Shown here: piece by piece, positions 7,433-13,720 of the stretch
How positions within the stretch are numbered: position 1 is the first letter of the stretch
Layout of the letters: every line of letters starts with the position of its first letter
Assembly (NCBI GenBank): GCA_027315385.1
Contig: DAHUYD010000072.1
Coordinates: 1-37,212, forward strand
Length of the DNA: 37,212 nt
Origin: Acidobacterium sp.
GTDB lineage: Bacteria > Acidobacteriota > Terriglobia > Terriglobales > Acidobacteriaceae
Reading direction: 5' to 3'
Made by a program: the position numbers and the translations under genes
Notes under the pieces: model-generated
What the model was told of the DNA's origin: nothing
The model's database searches: none
Seen by the model: the letters and a program-made list of their open reading frames with translations, nothing else

Positions 7433-8371
7433 ATGCTCCCGCGTCCAGCCCGCAGCAGCGTTTTTCGCCGAGCGCCCTCCGTCCTGGCCGGAGCGATCCT
7501 GGTTGCCGCCGCTACGGCGCGCGGACAGGCCGCGCCACCGGTTCCCGACCCGACCGCCCTGGTCCGGCACGCCGTCGCCCTCCGGCTTTCTGAGGAGGCG
7601 TCGCATCAGCCGCTCCGGTTCGACTTTCATAAGAGGGGCGACCGTCGCGCGTTCACGCAGGAGATCGTGGAAACGCCGCTGGGAGATGTGGCCAGGCTGG
7701 TGGCGGTGAATGGGGCGGCGCTAACGCCGGATGCCCGCCAGGCCGAAGCCGATCGCCTGAACGAACTCGCAGCCAACCGGGCGCTCCAGGAGCACCGCTT
7801 TCGCCACGAGCAGGCCGATCAGGCCCGGGTGGACAAGCTTCTGCGCCTGCTCCCTGAGGCGTTTCTGTACCGCTATGTGGGCTCGAGACCGTGCCAGGCG
7901 GCCGCTATCCCCGTAATTCGCATCCCCGGCGTGCCTACTCCATCGCCGGCGCCTCCCCCACCCGCGGATACGTGCTACCACCTGACGTTTACGCCCAACC
8001 CGCACTGGAGCCCGCCGGATCTGGAGTCGCGCCTGCTGCAGGGCATGGCGGGAGATGTCTGGATCGACGCGAACGGCGACCGGCTGCACCTGCTTTCCGC
8101 GCGCATTGTCAGCGATGTGGATTTTGGCTGGGGTATCGTGGGGCGATTCAATCGGGGCGGAACGATTTTTATGGAGCAGGATCGGCTCTCCGGCAACGAC
8201 TGGGAGCTGACGCGGATGAAGCTGAACCTGACGGGCAAGGTGCTGCTGGTGAAAACGCTTCGCGTGGACATCGACGAAAAGATGGGCGATTTTCAGCCAG
8301 TTCCCAAGAACCTCGACTACCGGGAGGCCATCAGGATGCTGCTGGCTTCCCCGCCCCTGCCCAGCCACTAG
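7433..8371 (+). CDS. Secreted protein of unrecognised family, possibly LolA-like beta fold
   Basis: 312 residues with a signal peptide (Arg-rich start, hydrophobic SVLAGAILVAAATARG). The N-terminal half is alpha-helical and charged (RQAEADRLNELAANRALQEH). The C-terminal half has alternating strands: CYHLTFTPNPHW, GDVWIDANGDRLHLLSARI, DVDFGWGIVGRFNRGGTI, MEQDRLSGNDWELTRMKLNL. These resemble the curved beta-sheet of LolA/outer-membrane lipoprotein-sorting proteins, but this is inference from strand pattern only. A proline-rich linker (PTPSPAPPPP) separates two cysteines (SRPC, DTC) that might form a disulfide. No catalytic motif is seen. It is followed 43 bp later on the same strand by the nuclease fusion, which has its own promoter-like element. 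Confidence 0.7.
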   Translation: MLPRPARSSVFRRAPSVLAGAILVAAATARGQAAPPVPDPTALVRHAVALRLSEEASHQPLRFDFHKRGDRRAFTQEIVETPLGDVARLVAVNGAALTPDARQAEADRLNELAANRALQEHRFRHEQADQARVDKLLRLLPEAFLYRYVGSRPCQAAAIPVIRIPGVPTPSPAPPPPADTCYHLTFTPNPHWSPPDLESRLLQGMAGDVWIDANGDRLHLLSARIVSDVDFGWGIVGRFNRGGTIFMEQDRLSGNDWELTRMKLNLTGKVLLVKTLRVDIDEKMGDFQPVPKNLDYREAIRMLLASPPLPSH

Positions 8372-8399
8372 CGGAGAGATCGGCCGGCGTCTGCTGTCC

Positions 8400-8405
8400 T
8401 ATACT
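8400..8405 (+). promoter_or_regulatory. -10-like element before nuclease fusion
   Basis: TATACT (one mismatch from consensus) lies 9 nt before the ATG at 8415, with no Shine-Dalgarno sequence between. This suggests the nuclease gene has its own, nearly leaderless promoter. Confidence 0.45.
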
Positions 8406-8414
8406 CGCTGCATC

Positions 8415-9752
8415 ATGAAATGTGCGCGTCTGCTCGTCCTGGGCCTTGTTCTGCCTCTGGTTGCCGTTCCCTCGTCCTTTGGCTGGGGAGCCAAGGGACA
8501 CAAGATGATCAATCAGCTCGCGGCGCAGAGCCTGCCCGACAGCGTTCCCGCTTTTCTGCGCTCGCCGGAAGCGATTGACGAGATTACTTACCTTGGCCCG
8601 GAGCCGGACCGCTGGCGTTCGGCCGCCGAGCCGGAACTGGAGGCCGCGCAGGCGCCGGATCACTTTATCGATCTGGAATACGCCGAGTTGCTGGGCACGC
8701 TGCCCCGCAAACGGTACCAGTACATCGCGGCGCTGTATGCCTATGGGCTGACGCATCCCAAACTCGCGCCGGTGCTGCAGCCGGATCGGGTCGGGTTCCA
8801 GCCGTATATCACGGAGGAGGTGTGGGAGCGGCTGAAGTCGGCGATGCGCGATTACCGGCAGCTGAGCGCGGCCCACCAGGACACGGCGCCGGTGGAAGCG
8901 GCGATTATCTTTTATGCGGGATGGCTGGGGCATTATGTCGGCGACGGCTCGCAGCCCCTGCACACAACGATCCAATACGGCGGATGGGTGGGGCCAAATC
9001 CGAATGGCTACACCACCGACCATCAGATTCACTGGTTATTCGAGACGAAGTTCGTCGATGCGGCTATCCGTGAATCCGACGTGCAGGCGCTGATGACGCC
9101 ACCGCAGACGATTGGCGACGAGTGGACGGATTACCTGGCGTATCTGCACCACACGAATTCGTTTGTGGAGGAGCTCTACCAGCTGGACAAGGAGCACGGA
9201 TTCGAGGGCACGGGGACGGCGGAGTCAAGACACTTTACGGCGGAGCGGCTGGCGGCGGGCGCGTCGATGCTGCGGGATATGATTGTGGCGGCGTGGGTGA
9301 AGAGCGCGGAGCCAGTGCCGGAGTGGCACCATGAGGAGGCGAAGGCGGTGGCGACCAGCAGCGGGGCGCCGCAAACCGCAGATTCTCCGCAAGCGGCGAA
9401 GTGGAATCCGTCGAGTGCAACCGGCGCACCCAGGACCGCCATCGACCCAAAATTCGGCACCGTCTATCTGTCCGGAAACGGAGTCAGCAACCCGCAACTG
9501 CTGTACGGCCCCGATCCGCACTATTCGAAGGAGGCGAGAAAGGCGCATTTTCAGGGGAGCTGCGTTATCGGAATGGTTGTGGGCATCGACGGCAGACCCC
9601 ACGCGGTGCATGTTGTACGTTCCCTTGGGATGGGGCTCGATGAAAAAGCAGTCGAGGCGGTGAGGCAATACCAGTTTGCGCCCGCGAAGTACAAAGGGAA
9701 GCCGGTACCGGTGCGTATGAAGATCGAGGTGAATTTCCGCCTCTACAACTGA
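8415..9752 (+). CDS. Secreted S1/P1-family nuclease fused to a TonB C-terminal domain
   Basis: 445 residues. The signal peptide runs to G23, so the mature protein starts with W24 and has H29, matching the Trp1 and His6 zinc ligands of S1/P1 nucleases, where the free N terminus binds zinc. Further metal ligands are in APDHFIDLE, LGHYVGDGSQPLH (HxxxD...QPLH) and DHQIHWLFETKF. This trinuclear zinc family cleaves single-stranded DNA/RNA and has 3'-nucleotidase activity; zinc phospholipase C is a relative. After a Ser/Ala/Pro-rich linker (about 315-345), residues about 355-445 form a TonB C-terminal domain (DPHYSKEARKAHFQGSCVIG, VGIDGRPHAVHVVRSLG, LDEKAVEAVRQYQFAPA, GKPVPVRMKIEVNFRL). There is no TonB transmembrane anchor or proline-rich spanner, so it is not a TonB protein. 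Its last 10 bp overlap the end of punA. Confidence 0.88.
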   Translation: MKCARLLVLGLVLPLVAVPSSFGWGAKGHKMINQLAAQSLPDSVPAFLRSPEAIDEITYLGPEPDRWRSAAEPELEAAQAPDHFIDLEYAELLGTLPRKRYQYIAALYAYGLTHPKLAPVLQPDRVGFQPYITEEVWERLKSAMRDYRQLSAAHQDTAPVEAAIIFYAGWLGHYVGDGSQPLHTTIQYGGWVGPNPNGYTTDHQIHWLFETKFVDAAIRESDVQALMTPPQTIGDEWTDYLAYLHHTNSFVEELYQLDKEHGFEGTGTAESRHFTAERLAAGASMLRDMIVAAWVKSAEPVPEWHHEEAKAVATSSGAPQTADSPQAAKWNPSSATGAPRTAIDPKFGTVYLSGNGVSNPQLLYGPDPHYSKEARKAHFQGSCVIGMVVGIDGRPHAVHVVRSLGMGLDEKAVEAVRQYQFAPAKYKGKPVPVRMKIEVNFRLYN

Positions 9753-10582
9753 GACGCCGCCATGGGTGGCACGAGGCGGATCAACAGCTCCGCCAGCCGC
9801 GCTTCCACGGCTCGGCCCGCTTCCAGCACTTCTTCATGGCTGAGCGGGGTGGCCTGGATGCCGGCAGCCAGATTCGTTACGCAACTGATGCCGAGGACTT
9901 CGATCCCCATTTGCCGCGCGGCGATTGTCTCCTGCACAGTGGACATGCCGACGAGGTCGGCGCCCATGGTGCGGAAGGCGCGAATCTCCGCGGGCGTTTC
10001 GAAGCTGGGGCCGAGGACGCTGACATAAACGCCCTCTTCCAGATCGAGATTCATGTCTTCCGCCGTGTCTTTCGCCAGCGCGCGGAGGCGGGACGAACAG
10101 GCATCAGTCATGTCGAAGAATCGCGGGCCGAAGCGGTCGTCGTGGAGGCCGGCTATGGGATTGCGTCCGGTGAGGTTGATTTGGTCGCAGATCAGTACCA
10201 GCTGGCCCTGATGGAAGGCAGGGTTGATGGCGCCCGCCGCGTTGGTGAGGACCAGGGTCTTCACGCCGAGGCGGCCTAAGACGCGGACGGGAAACGTGAC
10301 CTCGCCGGAGGTATAGCCCTCATAGGCGTGGACGCGTCCCTGCATGACGGCTACGGGGACGCCGCCGATGGTCCCGATGAGCAAACGCCCGCTGTGACCG
10401 GGCACTGTGGATTGGGGAAAGTGCGGAATCTCCGCGTAAGAAATTGCGGTTGCCTGCTCGACTTTCTGCGCAAACGAGCCGAGGCCGGAGCCGAGTACGA
10501 TGGCGAGCGTGGGGCGCGGCGAAGTTCGCGTGGAGATGAACTCCGCCGCCTCGTTCGCCCTGTCGAATAGTGTGCTCGTCAT
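9743..10582 (-). CDS. punA: Purine nucleoside phosphorylase (trimeric type)
   Basis: 279 residues. Family motifs are LAIVLGSGLGSF (phosphate loop), VPGHSGRL, MQGRVHAYEGY, LTNAAGAIN, LGPSFETPAEIRAF, GMSTVQETIAARQMG and CVTNLAAG. The asparagine in CVTNLAAG is the base-recognising residue of trimeric PNPs that prefer guanosine and inosine. It cleaves purine nucleosides with phosphate to the free base and (deoxy)ribose-1-phosphate in the cytoplasm. It is the last gene of the salvage operon, starting 2 bp after the nupC stop, so translation is probably coupled. It has no good Shine-Dalgarno sequence of its own. Its tail overlaps the convergent nuclease gene by 10 bp. Confidence 0.95.
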   Translation of the reverse strand: MTSTLFDRANEAAEFISTRTSPRPTLAIVLGSGLGSFAQKVEQATAISYAEIPHFPQSTVPGHSGRLLIGTIGGVPVAVMQGRVHAYEGYTSGEVTFPVRVLGRLGVKTLVLTNAAGAINPAFHQGQLVLICDQINLTGRNPIAGLHDDRFGPRFFDMTDACSSRLRALAKDTAEDMNLDLEEGVYVSVLGPSFETPAEIRAFRTMGADLVGMSTVQETIAARQMGIEVLGISCVTNLAAGIQATPLSHEEVLEAGRAVEARLAELLIRLVPPMAASQL

Positions 10583-10584
10583 GA

Positions 10585-11835
10585 TTACTTAATCAGGATG
10601 CCCACAATCGAGGCGGACATGAGGTTGGCCATCGTTCCGCAGAGCATGGCGCGCAGGCCCAGCCTGGCGAGCTCGTTGCGACGGTTGGGGGCCAGGGCGC
10701 CGATGCCGCCGATCTGGATGCCGATGGAGCTGAAGTTCGCGAATCCGCAGAGCGCGAAGGTGGCAATGGTGACGGACTTCGCGGCCAGAATGCCGTGCTG
10801 CGCATAGTTGCCAAGATAGGTGTACGCGACCAGCTCATTGAGGACCATGCGGGTGCCGAGGAGATTGCCGACCGTGGGCGCGTCGTGCCAGGGAATGCCG
10901 ATGAGCCACGCTATGGGGGCGAAGAGGAATCCAAGGACCACGTTCAGGCTGCCGGGAAACCAGTGAAAGAGGTGGTTATGCACGCCGCCCATCATGCCGT
11001 TCACGAGCGCGATCAGCGCCAGGAAAGAGATGAGCATGATGCCCACGTTGAAGGCAAGGCGTCCGCCGTCCATGGTGCCGCGTGCCAGGGCGCCGAGGAA
11101 ATTTTCTTCCTTGTGCTCTTCGCTTTCAGGCAGGTGCACCACGCCTTCGGTCGCGGGTTTCTCGACCTCCGGCACCAGCATCTTGGCGAGCAGGATGGTT
11201 CCGGGGGCGGTCATGATGACTGCGGCGAGCAGGCTGCTGGCGTTGATGCCGTACATGATGTAGGCGGCCATGATGCCGCCGGAGACGTGCGCCATGCCGC
11301 TGGTCATGATGCACATCAGCTCGGAGCGGGTGGCTCCGGGCAGAAACGGACGGATGGTGAGCGGAGCTTCAGTCTGCCCCATGAAGATGCTGGCGGCCAC
11401 GTTGAGGCTTTCGGCGCCGGAGACTTTCATCGTCCAGAGCATCGCTTTGGCGAATCCGCGAATGATGAGCTGCATGACGCCGAGGTAGTAGAGGGCGGCG
11501 AAAAATGCGGAGATGAAGATGATGGTGGGCAGCACCTGAAAGGCGAAGAAGGTGGTTCCGAAGTGGGCGCCGATGTTCGAGTGCTCCGCGCCGAGATCGC
11601 CAAACAGGAAAGTCGACCCGTCGTAGGCGTAGCTCAGGAGCTTGTCCACGCCGTTGCCGGCAGCGTGCAGCATGCGTTCGCCGAAGCTCCACTTGAGAAC
11701 CATGAAGGCGAAGGTGACCTGCAGACTGAGTCCCCAAATGACGGTACGCCAGCGAATGGCCTTGCGATTGGTCGAAAAGAGCCATGCCAGCAGCAGCATG
11801 GTCAGCAGTCCCAGCACACCCGTGAAGCGAGCCAA
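10585..11835 (-). CDS. nupC: Concentrative nucleoside transporter, CNT/NupC family
   Basis: 416-residue polytopic inner-membrane protein with about ten hydrophobic segments. CNT signatures are present: MGQTEAPLTIRPFL and LGTRMVLNELVAY (family NEFVAY-like), plus CGFANFSSIGIQIGG near the end. It should import nucleosides with H+ or Na+. Translation starts at a TTG with AGGAGA five bases upstream, a clear non-ATG start decided by the ribosome site. It lies 28 bp after deoA and 2 bp before punA, in an operon that carries the enzymes to break down what it imports. The protein is slightly longer than E. coli NupC because of the loop around VPEVEKPATEGVVHLPESEE. Confidence 0.93.
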   Translation of the reverse strand: MARFTGVLGLLTMLLLAWLFSTNRKAIRWRTVIWGLSLQVTFAFMVLKWSFGERMLHAAGNGVDKLLSYAYDGSTFLFGDLGAEHSNIGAHFGTTFFAFQVLPTIIFISAFFAALYYLGVMQLIIRGFAKAMLWTMKVSGAESLNVAASIFMGQTEAPLTIRPFLPGATRSELMCIMTSGMAHVSGGIMAAYIMYGINASSLLAAVIMTAPGTILLAKMLVPEVEKPATEGVVHLPESEEHKEENFLGALARGTMDGGRLAFNVGIMLISFLALIALVNGMMGGVHNHLFHWFPGSLNVVLGFLFAPIAWLIGIPWHDAPTVGNLLGTRMVLNELVAYTYLGNYAQHGILAAKSVTIATFALCGFANFSSIGIQIGGIGALAPNRRNELARLGLRAMLCGTMANLMSASIVGILIK

Positions 11836-11863
11836 TTCGTTCTCCTGTGAGGTTGCCTCAATC

Positions 11864-13225
11864 CTATGTGCGGTGCGCTGCGTTGAGGAATTTATTTTTG
11901 TTTTCGGAGGAGACGATCCGCTTCACAAGGGGCGGCGGCGCGACTGGTTCATCCCCGATCGTCAGGGCTTCGCCGAGGAGCTCTTCGGGCTCGGCAAAGC
12001 GGGCCTCGTCGTCGGCGAACAGGGTGGCCAGCGGCTGGCCGGATTCGATCTTCATGCCGAGCTTTGCGTGCAATTCGAGGCCGGCGTGCGCCCGCACCGG
12101 CTCACCGGCGCGCTCGCGGCCGGCGCCGAGGCGCTGGACGGCCCAGCCGACTTTGGTGCAGTCCGCGGCGGCGAAATAGCCGCTTGCGGGCGCGCGAAAG
12201 ACCCGGCGGAACTTCGGCTTGTGGAAGGCCTCGCCCGCATCGAGCGCCTGGACGTCGCCTCCCTGGGCTGCGACCATCTCGCGGAAGATGCGGAGGGCGG
12301 AGCCATCCACGAGTTTCGCTTCAGCCAGGGCACGGCCTTCGACCGGGCTCGCGGCTTCGCCGCCCAGGTGGATCATCCATCCGGCGAGCACCAGCGAGAT
12401 TTCGCGCAGGTCTTCGCTGAGCGGATGACGCTGGCCGCGCAGCAGCGTCATGGACTCCTGAATCTCGACCCAGTTGCCGGCGAAGCGGCCCAGGGGCTGG
12501 CTCATGTCGGTGAGGATGGCCACTGTGCGGGTGGCGGCGCGCTCACCGGTCTCGACCATGAGGGCGGCGAGGAAGTCGGCGTCATCCTCGTTGCGCAGGA
12601 AGGCGCCGGAGCCGGTCTTCACGTCGATGGCAAGGGCATCGAGGCCAGCGGCCAGCTTTTTGCTCATGATGGAGGCGCAGATGAGGTAGGGGCTTTCCAC
12701 GGTGGCGGTGCGGTCGCGCAGGCTGTAGAGAATGCGGTCCGCAGGGACGAGGTTCTTCGTCTGGCCCACAATCGACGCGCCGCACCGCTCCAGCACGTGG
12801 CGCATTTCCGCGAGGGAGAGCTGGGTGCGATAGCCGGGGATCGACTCCAGCTTGTCCAGGGTGCCGCCGGTGTGGCCAAGGGCGCGGCCGCTGATCATAG
12901 GGTCGGCGAGGCCGGCGGCGGCGGCTAATGGCGCCACCAGGAAGGATGTCTTGTCGCCAACGCCGCCGGTGGAGTGCTTATCGACGGTCTTCCGTCCCAG
13001 GCCCCTGTGGTCCAGGACTTCGCCGGAGAAGCGCATGGCCGTGGTGAGCGTATCCAGCTCGCGCAGGGAGAGGCCGCGCAGGAAGACTGCCATCAGCCAG
13101 GCGGAGAGCTGCTCTTCGGGAATCGTCTCCTGGGCCGCGCCTTCGACGATGCAGCGAATCTCGTCGCCTGTGAGCTCTTCCCCGTCGCGCTTCTTCCGGA
13201 TTATGTCGAATGGGTGAAGGCTCAT
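11864..13225 (-). CDS. deoA: Thymidine/pyrimidine-nucleoside phosphorylase
   Basis: 453 residues from MSLHPFDIIRKKRDG. The open frame continues far upstream through cdd and cheA in antisense, but that extension is spurious. Family signatures: KTVDKHSTGGVGDKTSF, SGRALGHTGGTLDKLES, ASIMSKKLAAGLDAL, DVKTGSGAF and the C-terminal swapped-hairpin domain. It cleaves thymidine, deoxyuridine or uridine to base plus sugar-1-phosphate. The start ATG overlaps the cdd stop as ATGA, so the two are translationally coupled. Whether it is a strict thymidine phosphorylase or a broader pyrimidine-nucleoside phosphorylase (Pdp) cannot be decided from the motifs. Confidence 0.93.
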   Translation of the reverse strand: MSLHPFDIIRKKRDGEELTGDEIRCIVEGAAQETIPEEQLSAWLMAVFLRGLSLRELDTLTTAMRFSGEVLDHRGLGRKTVDKHSTGGVGDKTSFLVAPLAAAAGLADPMISGRALGHTGGTLDKLESIPGYRTQLSLAEMRHVLERCGASIVGQTKNLVPADRILYSLRDRTATVESPYLICASIMSKKLAAGLDALAIDVKTGSGAFLRNEDDADFLAALMVETGERAATRTVAILTDMSQPLGRFAGNWVEIQESMTLLRGQRHPLSEDLREISLVLAGWMIHLGGEAASPVEGRALAEAKLVDGSALRIFREMVAAQGGDVQALDAGEAFHKPKFRRVFRAPASGYFAAADCTKVGWAVQRLGAGRERAGEPVRAHAGLELHAKLGMKIESGQPLATLFADDEARFAEPEELLGEALTIGDEPVAPPPLVKRIVSSENKNKFLNAAHRT

Positions 13226-13641
13226 CGCGTCTCCGGCACAAAATGGAAGCTGCTGGGGAAGATGCGTGCAAAGGAGATGGTCTCCCAGCCGTGTTCGCCG
13301 GGGAAGGTAACGACGGCGCCGGCAGCGACGAACTCGCTCATGACCTGGCGGCAGGCGCCGCAGGGCGGGCAGGGAGCGCCGGCGGCATTGGCCACCGCGA
13401 TGGCGACAATCTTCGGTTCCGGGCCGCGTTCGCTGATGGCGCGGAACAGCGCATTGCGTTCGGCGCAGCTGGTGAGGCCGTAGCTGACGTTTTCGACGTT
13501 GCACCCGGTGACCACGCTGCCGTCGTCGAAGAGGAGCGCGGCGCCGACGTAAAACTTCGAATAGGGAGCGTAGGCCCGGGCGGCAGCTTCCTGCGCGGCT
13601 GCGCGGAGCCGATCGAGAACGGCAGGATCGAAGGACGACAT
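13222..13641 (-). CDS. cdd: Cytidine deaminase
   Basis: 139 residues, the small tetrameric type. Zinc and catalytic motifs are SCAERNALF (Cys ligand and catalytic Glu) and PCPPCGACRQVM (two Cys ligands); AYAPYSKFYVGAAL and GCNVENVSYGLTSC are the usual substrate-binding stretches. It deaminates cytidine and deoxycytidine to uridine and deoxyuridine, which the next gene product, DeoA, can then cleave. The start MSSFDPAVLDRL is chosen because it fits family length; the frame continues upstream without homology. It is the first gene of the cdd-deoA-nupC-punA operon, with a well-spaced promoter just upstream. Confidence 0.95.
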   Translation of the reverse strand: MSSFDPAVLDRLRAAAQEAAARAYAPYSKFYVGAALLFDDGSVVTGCNVENVSYGLTSCAERNALFRAISERGPEPKIVAIAVANAAGAPCPPCGACRQVMSEFVAAGAVVTFPGEHGWETISFARIFPSSFHFVPETR

Positions 13642-13650
13642 AACCCTCTG

Positions 13651-13679
13651 AGCGTAACGGTTGCCGAGGACGGGGGCAA
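13651..13679 (-). promoter_or_regulatory. Candidate promoter of the nucleoside salvage operon
   Basis: On the minus strand TTGCCC (13679-13674) and TACGCT (13656-13651) are separated by exactly 17 bp. The -10 hexamer ends 9 nt before the cdd ATG, giving a leader of only a few bases. This is the best-spaced promoter seen in the window. It overlaps the region upstream of divergent cheA. Confidence 0.5.
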
Positions 13680-13720
13680 CACATCTCAAGTTCTTCCGTC
13701 CCCCGACCGATAAGCCAAGC

